Of a DNA stretch of 64,000 nt, positions 35,604 through 46,142 are shown one piece after another (within the stretch, counting starts at the first letter, position 1; each line of letters begins with the position of its first letter). Below the pieces are notes generated by a model. The model worked only from the letters and a program-made list of their open reading frames with translations, was not told the origin of the DNA and ran no database searches. Source of the DNA: Spodoptera frugiperda (taxonomy: Eukaryota; Arthropoda; Insecta; Lepidoptera; Noctuidae); NCBI RefSeq assembly GCF_023101765.2, contig NC_064237.1, positions 2,905,501 to 2,969,500 on the forward strand, in the 5' to 3' direction. The position numbers were made by a program, and so were the translations under genes.

Positions 35604-36601
35604 AAGTGACCCGGTTGTGGCCATCGACCCCTTTGTGGCCATTTGGGCCTTCAAATATTTATAACTAAGGCATGGACAAATAAATTACTCTGTGATGTAC
35701 AGTATTTAAAATATTGAATATTAGAGACACTGATACCGTTGGCAGCTTTAATGTGTCAAACTTCACTTCGATGCAACAAGTCATTCTTTTTAGTTGAGGG
35801 TGAAATTGTTAAGATCTTAACAAAAAGGCTAAGGCGAGTGGGTGAGGATTTCGTTTCTATTTTTTAAATCTTTGCTTATTGTTTGGATGTTTATGTTAAT
35901 ACTACATGAAGAATATATTGTCTAAGTGAAACTAAAGTTATTTTGTCACCATATGTTTCTGAAGTAAGGTTTTTAGAAGGTGGCCACTAATGGAGACAAA
36001 ATTATGAATTTCTCCATCTTTGGCCACATGGCTGGCCAAAGCTGGTGTACATAGACACCCCACTTCTTCCCCTTTATTTTATCGTGGATTTTTTTCCTTA
36101 GCTTTACATATCAACAAATACCTACATATTTTTCATTTTCAGAGATGCAATAAATTGCCTTCACACAAAGGGAAGGTCAGTTTACTTTGCAGCTTTTACC
36201 AACGTCATATAAATGTTGATCTCTTTATTTGTAAGTTAAATTAAAGTGAAGTAATAATATTTCATATTTTCCAAACTAAATAAAAATCATTGTTTGTAAA
36301 ATGTCCAATTTAATTAATAAATTTTGATTACTTTTATAGTATTTTTTGATGGCCAGAACTGGCACACGACCGTGGCCAGAAATGGCACGAATCTGGCCAA
36401 AAATGGCACAAACTCCCTTTTTTTTCTTTTTTATACAGTTATTTTTCTATTGGACGTTCTTTAAAAAAGGGGTTTTCTTAGGCAAGTTTAATACATGTTA
36501 AATGACTTTTTACAAGAAATATGTTCGTGATAACAAAAACTATAAGTTAAGAAAGCCTCAAAGTCGACAAAATTCTTAAAGTGGCCACAACCGGGTCACT
36601 T
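35604..36601. mobile_element. 998-bp terminal-inverted-repeat element packed with TGGCCA sites
   Basis: A perfect 20-bp inverted repeat, AAGTGACCCGGTTGTGGCCA at 35604-35623 and its inverse at 36582-36601, bounds it. TGGCCA occurs 9 times inside (starts 35618, 35636, 35981, 36021, 36033, 36350, 36373, 36394, 36582). Three near-tandem ~21-23 bp units TGGCCA-n-AA-n-TGGCAC lie at 36350-36416. The interior is otherwise AT-rich. A 74-codon open frame (36020-36244) has no recognisable domain. No clear target duplication is visible. Confidence 0.75.
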
Positions 36602-37297
36602 ACGATACCTCGGTTTTTACATATATGTACATACATACAAATACAGGTCAAAAAGAGAACAGCCTTTTATGAAATTTGTTAAAAATACATAGAAATCTAA
36701 TTTTAACGCTGACACTCCAAAGAAAATAACTAACTATCTCTTTAATAAGACTTAATTTAGAAGGCAACGTATTTACTTTTCCTGAATCACATTCGATTCA
36801 AAAGTATCTTAAGAAGACACATAAGTACTTCCCGAAACCACACAAAATGGCAACTTGGCGGTTACTTCGACTGTTGCCAAGCCAAACTTTGCCAATATCG
36901 GACCGACAAATCGGCCTGCCTTATGTAGGGTTTAACAAACCATTGTTTGTTTAGTGTCCCCATAGATCCATATGTACCGTACTCAATCAATTGATTCAAT
37001 GCACATTTATATTGTATATTTTTATAAAGCCGATTGTAGTAATTGATATAGATAGATATTCGTTTCAATTAAACATTGCTTTCAATAGCATTTTGTATAG
37101 TTGTTAGAGGAAAATTCAATGGTCTTGCTAATTTTAAAAGAACAGATATAGTTCGGAGCTTTGATTATAGATAAAAAAAATGTTTCCTTCACCGTGTGTT
37201 AGTAGTGGTGCTAAATAAACTAAGAACGGACATTGAAAATGTCACATTGGTACTTCCTAATAATTTTGTTTTATGGCCTTTGTCGTAGTCGTAGTAG

Positions 37298-37566
37298 CCA
37301 GTAAAAGAGAGGACGGATCTCCTGATGATAAGCAATCGCCGCCGGCGATGGGTATTCGAAACACCAGAGGGTTTATAGACTTTTTGGGGGTTAGTAGTGG
37401 GGAATCGGGGCTTGGGAAAATTGGGAAGGGGGAAATTAGGCCTCCGGTAACCTCATTCACAGAACGAAACACGCAAGCATTGTTTCACGTTGGTTTTCTG
37501 TGAGGCCGTGGTATCACTCCGGTCAAGCCGGCTCATTCGTGCCGAAGCATAGCTTTCCCACACTTT
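37298..37566 (+). repeat. B repeat, full-length copy
   Basis: It runs from GTAAAAGAGAGGACGGATCT through AAGCAATCGCCGCCGGCGAT, GGCCTCCGGTAACCTCATTC and GGTATCACTCCGGTCAAGCC to AGCTTTCCCACACTT. Open frames of 71-76 codons on both strands here come from the GC-rich repeat, not from genes. Confidence 0.85.
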
Positions 37567-37865
37567 AAAGATTCGAACCTTTCGAAATACAGGCTAACTT
37601 TTAAACTAACTAACCCAGTAGGTATATCAAATAAACACTGGCTATATTACTAAGTACACTCTCATTCACGAAATCTTAATACGAGACCTGGCAGAGTGCC
37701 TAGTTCTCTCAGTGAGATGAATCGCAGCATGCGACCCATTCTTTCGGTACGACAATAGAGGAAAGTAATGTTTGTCTATGCTTTGGCCGAGTTCCACATG
37801 TCCGAGATTTCGCTTAGAACTTGTAGCTTTAATAGATTATTTATTAATGTTTTTTTTAAGTCCCG

Positions 37866-38001
37866 GTTCAAGATTAGGATACACACATACATACATATAC
37901 TCACGCCTGTCTCCCATGGGGGTAGGCAGGGACAATGGAACGCTAATTGCTACGAATCTTACACACCTCTCTCGCTTCATCAACAGTCATCAGTCTTATC
38001 A
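37866..38001 (-). repeat. S3 repeat copy
   Basis: The plus strand reads ACATACATATACTCACGCCT, GTCTCCCATGGGGGTAGGCA, GGGACAATGGAACGCTAATT and ACACACCTCTCTCGCTTCAT. It is the closest of the four copies to an apparent consensus. The ATACATAT run corresponds to the tail. Confidence 0.78.
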
Positions 38002-40130
38002 TCATTATTAGTATTAGCTGTGGTATTAGGGCACATTATGTAGCAATAATAATAATTTGAATATAGGTAAGTTTCATAAACATTTTCCTGCTTTAAAGTT
38101 GGAGTCTTTCATTTTATGTGTATATCATGCCACAAAATTAGGAAATATTATTCACAGTCACGTTCCGGAAAAGTTAGGTTATATACCTAACAAAGTTCTT
38201 TGCAATCTAGTCACACTCACTTTTGAAACTTTGGGACTGAAATCACTAGGCTTGTCTTATATATTCATTTAGAGAATTCTTACTGTAAAGAAATTTTATT
38301 CTAGTTTAAAAATAATTGATAAAATTTATTGCTATTCAATGTAGATTAAAAACTCACTGAAACAAACACAATGGACATTATTTGAAATCAGTCCCACAGA
38401 TTTAAGTCCAACAGTAAGATATTGCAAGTAGGACTAAATCCAATAACTAGATGGTCCGTTGTAAAACTTCTCCAATAGGATTCCTTTAATAAACCTAGAA
38501 AATTCCACAAACGACATGCAGTGATACTGTAATATCCGGATTGGCCGAACGACTCGCTTCCACAGCCTTGCTCGTCTAGTTGTCTATGGCCGAGACGACC
38601 CAACTAGCTTATATTCCGTTCGAAATTGAAAAAGTTCCCGCCAAAAATAGTGTCATTCCCAGAAATACGTTCCAAGTTTAAATTGCATTCGGAATGTGTA
38701 GACGTTTTAGCAGGTGTAGAGGTGCACGTAGAAATGCGAGACTTCATTTTTTATTCTGTAGTACTCGTACGTACTTAGAGAATGCGTTGTTTTAAACTAG
38801 AATTTTAGGTTGGAAAATACGTAGTTTTCGAAACTAGTGTGTCGTGTTTTAGGGGCTTGAAAAGTCGTTGACTAAACACTAAGCCAAAAAATGTATACCA
38901 CCTAGTTTATTATAATAACTATTTTGAGACATAGACCTCCTAGATTAATTGAGAATAACGGTTTACTCTCACTCATTCAATTTATTGAGAAAGATCCAAC
39001 CAATCAGAGCGCCACACGCGCTCTCGTTTCGTTTTCGTTAAACGTAAAACAAATTCGTGCTAAATCTCCTGATTTAATGACTCAATAAAAAAATTAAGTA
39101 ATATAGACCACATTAAGTCACTGTTAACCGAAATTTCCTTTTAAGTCCAAAAGAAACGTCTTAAAGTCTATGGTAAACTTTCTTGCAAGTAATGCTGACG
39201 GGAACAGAATTTCCTGAGCCAATATCGAAGGGCGAACTGTATTGAAAGTTGGGTTATGGAGGAACTTCATTCACCAACTAATGATTGATGGAACGAACGA
39301 AGTTATGTGCGTAATTATGTGTCGGGAATGGCAAGCGTCGAAATGATAGAATGATATTTGATTGGGGATTGGAAAAAATCGAGAAAATTGTGTTAAGTTC
39401 ATTTAATTTTATTGTAACTTTCGTGAGATATACTAAATTAATTATTATGTAGTCACATACTCGTAACTGTGTGACGAAGAACTCAACTAGTTTTAAGTCA
39501 TGCTAGAGGCTCATATTCATACAAATAAAAATAATTACGTTAATTTTTATTTATTTTTAAATAACAAAACAATTTTATTGAACTACTAAGAGATATTTAT
39601 CTCCGCTACCAAAAACTACAAAATCTATTTGAGGTCAGTACACTATAATTATAATATTATATGTATTAAGAAAAATATATAACATCTACATTCATCTACA
39701 ACTCGTTTGCAGTTTATATAAAATTAAAATTATGTAATTCATCTCGGAAAAGCCACTACCCGGTACGTTCCTTAAGTAAAATAATATTTTATTTAAACGC
39801 AAACCAGATTCAAGTTGGGAAAACAAGATGAAATTAAAAGTTCGTGAGCAAGAAGCACTTGCCGACTTTTTCTAAGATTACGGCAGAAATGCAGACCGAG
39901 TTATTTAGGTGACCTGCATTCTATCTAGCTCAGGAAATTCTAGGTACCAACTCTAGGTACTTGAGTTGAAGAAATTAGGTTGGCTACGAAAGTACATAGG
40001 ACTATTTTAAGGGTTGTAATACAAGAAATACTATTTTTTTTAAATATTTATTTGTAAGTAGTTTATGGTCATAATATTATAGTTTAACAACATACGTTTT
40101 ACACCAGTTGTGCTAAGATTTTTATAAGCA
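38002..40130. other. Unassigned intronic DNA
   Basis: GC-richer DNA at 38500-38610 and 38995-39060 (CAGAGCGCCACACGCGCTCT) has no exon signals. The C-related copy at 39408 is the only repeat recognised. Confidence 0.45.
39408..39525. repeat. C-related repeat, partial
   Basis: TTTCGTGAGATATACTAAAT, TAATTATTATGTAGTCACAT and AACTCAACTAGTTTTAAGTC, then ATGCTAGAGG follow the order of the element at 62692-62866 (reverse). Confidence 0.7.
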
Positions 40131-40277
40131 AAGATGCGTGCTATGGATGGCTTCCCTACTATCGATACATTGCATACTCGAGTAGCCCATCTTCCTCGCA
40201 CAGCAACATAGCTACGTATCAGTGGACACGGTCATATAGTTTCCCAGTTTACACCTTTGTAGCATAGGTACGTCAGA
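40131..40277 (+). repeat. I repeat copy
   Basis: TGCTATGGATGGCTTCCCTA, CCCATCTTCCTCGCACAGCA, GTATCAGTGGACACGGTCAT and CACCTTTGTAGCATAGGTAC match 35083-35236. Confidence 0.76.
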
Positions 40278-40744
40278 AGTCTTGAAGTCAAACTGCAGAC
40301 ACTATTCCTCGACAATCACACGGGCGACCACTCAAGCAATAAGACAGCTAAATAATTAATTATATACGGTAACACTATACAATATTACATTAATTAGTTC
40401 CAAACCAGCTGAATCCTTGGAACATGTTGACCGACGTCAACATATGTCCGGCTTGTCCATTCCATTGTCATAGTAACCTGATCTCTATCCTTCGAGGAAC
40501 AATGACAGGCTTGGGATAAAGAGGTTCTAATGGAGATGACGTCACCACCATAAGTATTCCCTGCCCAATGACCTTCCGCCACTATTATCGGATAATTATC
40601 TGACGGGAAAATTGACGCGGGTGACGTTAGATGGTCAGATAACGTCGTTTAATTCTAAATGAGATGATAATGTGGGTATTTTGTTCGAATTCTTAGGTAG
40701 GATTTTGTTGAGTTAGTTGTATGTTTGTGATAGAAAAAGTTTTA

Positions 40745-41072
40745 ATAGGATAGATGACTAATTGTAATTTAAATGTCCGTCTTGTAGATTTTTTTTTTAA
40801 ATATTTGATACGTATTTTTTTATTTTCTTACGGAAATAATTAATACTCTCGATGATGTATTGATTTGAAATATCGCATGACGTTACTTCTAGGTACGTTT
40901 TATAATTAGAAATTACGTATTTTCTCTCATTCCTAAACTTTGATTCGTTGTGTCAAAGTATTGTTATTTTATATGACAAAATAAAAAAAATGCGTGTCTA
41001 ATATCTTTTATTACGTAAATGACGAACTAAATAGAATTTTCATGCCCCGTCATCATTCCTACTGTATTAAGT
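40745..41072 (+). repeat. H repeat, copy 2
   Basis: AATAGGATAGATGACTAATT, CCGTCTTGTAGATTTTTTTT, CTTCTAGGTACGTTTTATAA, ATGCGTGTCTAATATCTTTT and CATGCCCCGTCATCATTCCT align with 34262-34608, with several short indels. A 93-codon open frame starting in it is not conserved in copy 1. Confidence 0.78.
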
Positions 41073-41567
41073 ACTTTAAGATAGAAACGTCGCGGGCTCA
41101 CCTGAAAATCCTAGAATATATTAGCTGGGTCATATTTGTAGCTATAAATCTTCCTATTGTAATAAGTATTTATTTATCTAAGTTTCAAAATATTCACTCT
41201 GACAAAGAACATAAAACACAGTTCAAACATTGTATTATCATTACAATACCTTTATTTCGAAGTCGAAGCTCATAAACCTTGTATACATAACAAGTTGACG
41301 ATATAAATCGACCCTGACCTCGGATGTCTGATGATGGATAGCTTCCCAAGACCTTGAATGCATTTCATCCATAATAATATCAACTTAAAATGGAAGCAAT
41401 AAAGTCGATTCTTTTGTTATCAGATGTTCGTAAATGGAACTGTATTTGTATCAAATGGGGGATAATTTTAGTGCGATTATTGTGTACATTCATACATAGA
41501 TACTTTGGTATCTAGTTAAGTTTAGTTTTGGTATAATAAATATTTAGTATTGGTACTAATAAGTATT

Positions 41568-42310
41568 TCGACACCAGCAATTTATACTGCGCTAACTCAA
41601 AAAGCGTACTTTACAGTAGAGGCGTTTAAAGGGAAAAACGTGATAACTTTTACATTAATTAAGATACTTTTTTGAAATTTGGTATGCTTAATATTTAATT
41701 TATTCATTGTAATATCTCATATTTATATTTCCTTAATTATTTCTATTTTTTGATTTAGCGCAAGTTAGCCGTATATAAACGTAATTCATCAAAAAAATGT
41801 TACATCTTATACACGTCTAACTAACGTTAGCGTAGTGTAGTACGGGACGTCGTAGTGCATGATCAATCATCTGATGCATATTTCAATATTTTATAAAGAA
41901 CATGTACTTACTTACAAAAAGAATAGTCAACGTACCATTAATAAACTAATTAATACGTTAACACATAAGTATTTACTATGTAAAAGTCGCTAAGTCGTTC
42001 ATTTTACAAACGAACAAGTATACACACGCACGCACTAAACTACGCTAACTATGAGTTAGTGCAGTGTTGCACAGACTTTGACCAAAGTGATCCGCGTGCA
42101 CACTCCGCTAATAATAGTTGGCGTAATATAAATCGAGTGATTTCAAAAAGTACCTTTACTTAGCGTTTTATAAGATTTGTAACTTTCTTATTTTTGCATA
42201 TTTCTTCTCAATTTTTTTATGACGTATGTAAACACACATTTTAAGCAACTTGGCATAAAAAAAGTTTTTTCCAAATTTCGAGTTAGCGTAGTATAAATTG
42301 CTGGTGTCGA
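41568..42310. mobile_element. 743-bp non-autonomous DNA transposon with 31-bp terminal inverted repeats
   Basis: The ends are TCGACACCAGCAATTTATAC... at 41568-41598 and its inverse at 42280-42310, matching at 30 of 31 bases. Trimming one base gives CGACACC...GGTGTCG with a possible 4-bp target duplication ATTT (41565-41568 and 42310-42313). The interior is AT-rich with no open frame of note. I cannot assign a superfamily. Confidence 0.86.
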
Positions 42311-42356
42311 TTTATTAGTATTTGGTTTTGGTTAAGCGTGAACCTATAGTATTTTG

Positions 42357-42538
42357 AAGGGTGAAAATTATCCAATGATTTTTCCCGCCTTGGGCGAGGC
42401 GAGAGGAAGTGTCAGACTACTATTGACTGAAAACCACCCCGTTCCTCGGTAAACCCGCTAGGTAGTCCGCAGCTCCGGATCAGGCATTAGCCCTACTGGA
42501 CCCCATCTGTGGTGGTCTGGTGGCTCTTTGAGACGCGC
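42357..42538 (-). mobile_element. R1-like LINE 3' UTR copy with a 27-bp internal deletion
   Basis: The reverse complement matches 21597-21785, including the intact hairpin (GCCTTGGGCGAGGCGAGAGG on the plus strand). The block with the CTCCTGC...GGAGCCCC sequence is missing between CCGTTCCT and CGGTAAAC, consistent with a small deletion at short C/T microhomology. It has no T run on the left. Confidence 0.86.
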
Positions 42539-42792
42539 AAACCTACAAACCAACCTACAACTACAAACCGAGACAGCAAAACCTACAAAAGCCTAACAGC
42601 AGAACAACACAGTGGAGCACCGCCTATCAAACAGCGAATTAACAACTAATCTACTGACAATCGTGTGGTTCACGCGTCTAACAGCTGCCGTCACGGTGTG
42701 ATTCCGATACGCATCGCATGTCGCTTCCAGTGACGTGAACACGAACTGGTAAGCACGGTCCAATATTTGTTAGTATATCGCTAGCTAGTATA

Positions 42793-42917
42793 TTTCTGTG
42801 TGAAAAGAGCCAAACTAGAGTATTATGAAATTTAGAAAAAAATTGAATAAATACTGTCGACAACATTTCTCTGTGCAAAAGGCCAAACTGGAGCTAGTAT
42901 TGTGAAATTTAGAAAGA
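42793..42917. repeat. Two-copy local direct repeat, ~72-bp period
   Basis: TTTCTGTGTGAAAAGAGCCA, ACTAGAG, TTATGAAATTTAGAAA recurs as TTTCTCTGTGCAAAAGGCCA, ACTGGAG, ATTGTGAAATTTAGAAA. Confidence 0.7.
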
Positions 42918-43023
42918 TGATTTTTTTTATTGAATTAAATCCGTCGTTGCTTGAATACCGAGCTAGGGTTCTTGGTTATGATTCCTAAATCGTGTATGTA
43001 TTGTAAATTTTTGTGTTCAATTA

Positions 43024-43039
43024 TTTTTTTTTTTTTTGT
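43024..43039. repeat. T homopolymer, possible retroelement tail
   Basis: T16 is followed by GTAAAAGCCCAGTAATTAAT. The neighbouring sequence matches no other family in the window, so a minus-strand retrocopy tail is possible but unproven. Confidence 0.35.
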
Positions 43040-43689
43040 AAAAGCCCAGTAATTAATATGACGATTAGCTCACCCCTTGATGATGCATCATAGTTTATCT
43101 GCCTACCGCTCTGGGATCAATATACAAAGAAAATGTTCTGTGTTTAATTATTCCTTATGTCCTATTCTCAAAGTCAAATCATTTATTCCAATTAAACCAT
43201 AAATACTTAGGTACTATTACTTTACTCAGTTCAATTATCAATATTTCGTGGGTTTTATTCAAGGATCAAGTGCTGTCATAAAATTTGGTATTACATAAGT
43301 CTTGGTTAAGGGAAAAGGCCTTAACCCTAGGTATAGAACTCAGCTTAGGACGTCGCTTAGGAAGCCCGTCCCTTTTTCAAGAAAGGATCATAAGCTAAAT
43401 GATTTAAGGAGTTTTTGGATTACAACCTACGTTTAGGCTGACATGACCTAGGATCAGAAGGATAAAGACTTTTTCGATAGGATACATACCTAACACGGAA
43501 CTAACACCTTTCTGAAATATGACTTTAGGTACTTTTTTACTCAACTTCAAAAATAGGAGGTTTTCAGTTTAACCTGTATGTAAGTATGTTTGTGCGCAAT
43601 TATCTCGCGTTTGGCTGAACCGCTTTTGATACGGTTTTCATCATAGTATTTTTCAGGCTTACCAAAAGTTTAACCGCTTTATGTATGGT

Positions 43690-43749
43690 GCTGAGAAGAG
43701 GCCTTGGTCAGCAGATGCCACTTATAGCCAGTTGATGTGTGTGATGTGA
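43690..43749 (-). repeat. J repeat fragment
   Basis: GAGAAGAGGCCTTGGTCAGC, AGATGCCACTTATAGCCAGT and TGATGTGTGTGATGTG on the plus strand match J in reverse. Confidence 0.72.
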
Positions 43750-43813
43750 GGTAAGATACCAACACACACACACAGGGAAACCAGTGATCAATACCTGAGC
43801 TTTAGAAATATGA

Positions 43814-44254
43814 TTATAAAGCTGGTAACACATTTCCCCGCTGTTCAGCCACGCAAGTAATTTCAATTGACTTCGCGTTACCGACGTCGCTTTCAATCAA
43901 GCAGACACGAGGGGCGCGCGCTAACTTCGTAAATGTAGATAAATATGATTTTAACGATTTTCGAGAGTTTTCTTCTGTTGGTGGCTTTATGGAGATAATG
44001 GTGAAACAAAATGGTGATTTAAGTGGTATTTTTAAATTGTTAGTTTTAAGAAGGTTTAATGAAATGAATGCAATATAATGAATGTTTATTGCATACTTAG
44101 CTACTACTTCGTCATTTTCAACATTTTTAAAAGTAACAGCAAATTCATTAAAATAACTTTCTAATAAAACTAAAATTTTCTTTAGAAATAAAAAATGAAC
44201 TGAAAATCTTATAACAAAATTCTTACATTTCTGTAACTCAAATAGAATAGACAT
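43814..44254 (-). other. 146-codon open frame of doubtful coding status
   Basis: The peptide is rich in Phe, Ile, Leu, Lys and Asn, as expected from AT-rich random sequence. Its end (ARAPRVCLIESDVGNAKSIE) comes from a more GC-rich stretch at 43830-43920. I see no domain, no splice context and no relative elsewhere in the window. Confidence 0.15.
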
Positions 44255-44496
44255 ATAGTAAGTTAAATGAACTCGTTTTCAGAGTAAACTAGCGAATATT
44301 ATGAAAATATTGTTCTTTGAAAATTAAACAAATAAAGAGCTACGTTATTGACTTACGTGTAAATCAACCAAAGTTGATTTAAAAACTAAATCTTATTCGT
44401 TTGCAGTTTTAGTTGCTGAAGATTCAAGGATTCAAATTTCAACCTACGCTTACAAAATCACTCCACAATCATTTTTTTTTATTCTTATAAACGTTA

Positions 44497-44529
44497 TGCC
44501 ACACTAGGATTTTCTCCTGTAACGTGGGT
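44497..44529 (-). mobile_element. S2 SINE, 3' half (left of the nested LINE)
   Basis: The reverse complement reads CCTGTTACAGG-type sequence, then GAGAAAATCCTAGTGTGG. It matches the same stretch of the S2 copy at 51985-52005. It is the continuation of 45052-45218, split by the LINE at 44530-45051. Confidence 0.8.
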
Positions 44530-45051
44530 TTTTTTTTTTTTTTTTTTTTTGAGGGGGAAAATCATCCAATGACTTGTCTCGCCTTGGGCGAGGCGAGAGG
44601 GAGTGTCAGACTCTTACTGACTAAAAACCACCCCGTTCCTTCTCCTGCCTTTCGAGCCGGAGCCCCGGTAAACCCGCTAGGTAGTCCGCAGCTCCGGATC
44701 AGGCATCAGCCCTACTGGGCCCCATCTGTGGTGGTCTGATGGCTCTTTGAGGCGCGCGCGGAACGCAACGCGCCGCACGCACGGGTCTGGTTCTGGTCGG
44801 GCGGCGAACTACCCTTGCTCGCCGTCCGCAGGCCAGCACTTACGGTGGCCGGAGATCGTCGCGCGATCCCCGACGCCCGGAGTGTCTCTCGCGACGGCTG
44901 GGGCGTGAGGAGGTTCGTTCTCTCACGCGCCCCGCCTCCTCCTTAGCTAGCATGACTGCTTCGCAGAAGGAGGAGACGGCATCCCAGTCCCCCTCGCTCC
45001 GCACCATGGCTTGTACCAATGCCGGACGCGAGAGGTCGCCGTCGCCGACCA
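44530..45051 (-). mobile_element. R1-like LINE 3' end nested inside an S2 SINE
   Basis: This 522-bp minus-strand copy matches 21293-21814 closely. A 14-bp perfect direct repeat CCTGTAACGTGGGT flanks it (44516-44529 and 45052-45065), so the target-site duplication is clear. The poly(A) tail appears as the T run starting at 44530. The last ~70 codons of the LINE ORF (from VVGDGDLSRPALV to RDDLRPP, stop at 44840-44842) are uninterrupted here, so the insertion looks young. The flanks on both sides are the two halves of an S2 SINE. Confidence 0.93.
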
Positions 45052-45218
45052 CCTGTAACGTGGGTGCCGTTACAAACATACAATTTTACATGCACATAAC
45101 ACCAATACCTAAAACAACAATTTGTAGATCAGACAAAGAGTTGCTAATTGCGAAAATCGAAACGGCCACACATTGCACGGCAGTACGTTGCCCAGCCACC
45201 GCGCTAACCGTATAGTAC
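45052..45218 (-). mobile_element. S2 SINE, tRNA-related 5' half (right of the nested LINE)
   Basis: Read on the minus strand, it starts TTAGCGCGGTGGCTGGGCAAC, a tRNA-like A-box region. A degraded B box follows (GTTTCGATTTTC), then CAACTCTTTGTCTGATCTAC and ATGTTTGTAACGGCACC. All are shared with the S2 copy at 1756-1925. Together with 44497-44529 it forms one SINE interrupted by the LINE. Confidence 0.85.
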
Positions 45219-45243
45219 AGAAACTCTGTTAGTGTATCTTAGT

Positions 45244-45370
45244 ATTAACCTTTTGATCGCTACGACGGCTAGCATAGCAGAGCAACAAATTAAATGTGCT
45301 TAAAAATTTATATTTCTTTGTCAGCTGTGGCCGACAGTGACAGTTCGACTGAGACGGTCAATAGGTTAAT
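45244..45370. mobile_element. Short terminal-inverted-repeat element, ~127 bp
   Basis: ATTAACCTTTTGATCG at the left and the inverse of ATTAACCTATTGACCG at the right (14 of 16 matches). It lies directly beside the S2 SINE that carries the nested LINE. The interior has CTGTGGCCGACAGTGACAGT and no open frame. Confidence 0.62.
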
Positions 45371-45898
45371 GTTCCTATACTTCGAGCTCAATTTTATTTA
45401 TCTATAAATTTCGTAGCCATAAAATATGTACATAGATTTTATTATTTTTTATCAACTTCAAATACAATTATGTAACACACCACAAAAAAAGCATAACATA
45501 ACTGTGTAACAAAAAAATTTCGTAAAAAACGTACTCTTTTATAAGACAACGTACTTTTCTTCCCCGAATTTGCGAAACCTTGAAACTTAACAAAATATTA
45601 TAAAGTTTTTTCTTTTTACCGCTAGGTGGAAGCACTTCATCATTCTGTTTAGGGCGTGACGTCAGATATGGCTTGACTTAAGTCGTATGAATAAATTACG
45701 AGACTATTTGACAGATCACCTTTAGGGGAGAGGCCTTAGACGTTCTTACTGATTAAGGGATTGTTTTTAAAATGAGGTAAAATGAAATTGGGTTTGCATT
45801 TTCAATTTTGAAGACTGCGAAGTGTTTTGTAGTGATTATAGAAGTGAAATACTGTAAGTAAGTATAGGTATTTAAGGTTAAGTGTTTAATTTTTTTAT

Positions 45899-46142
45899 CT
45901 TAGTCGGTCAGTATGCGAATAGATCGGATCACCTAGTGGTAAGCAATCAATCAATACAACAGCAGAGGTGTTACAAACGCGTTGCCAGCCTTTTGGGTGG
46001 ATTTGGGGATATTGCGGAAGGGGGTATATTTAATCACACAATGCAAAACAACGCAAGCATTGTTTCACGGTTTTTTGTGAGGCCGTGGTATCACTCCAGT
46101 TAAGCCGCCCTTTCGTGAAGCATGGCTCTCCCACACCTCATA
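45899..46142 (+). repeat. B repeat copy
   Basis: ATCGGATCACCTAGTGGTAA, GCAGAGGTGTTACAAACGCG, CGCAAGCATTGTTTCACGG, GTGAGGCCGTGGTATCACTC and AAGCATGGCTCTCCCACACC follow in family order, with deletions in the middle. Confidence 0.82.

Noticed and set aside
37257..37503. Gene with open frames on both strands
   Set aside because: It is a B repeat whose GC-rich sequence lacks stops. Other copies are interrupted.
38388..38603. Transposase fragment (a YPDWPN-like string on the plus strand)
   Set aside because: The resemblance to mariner-type motifs is a few residues only, and the frame breaks on both sides.
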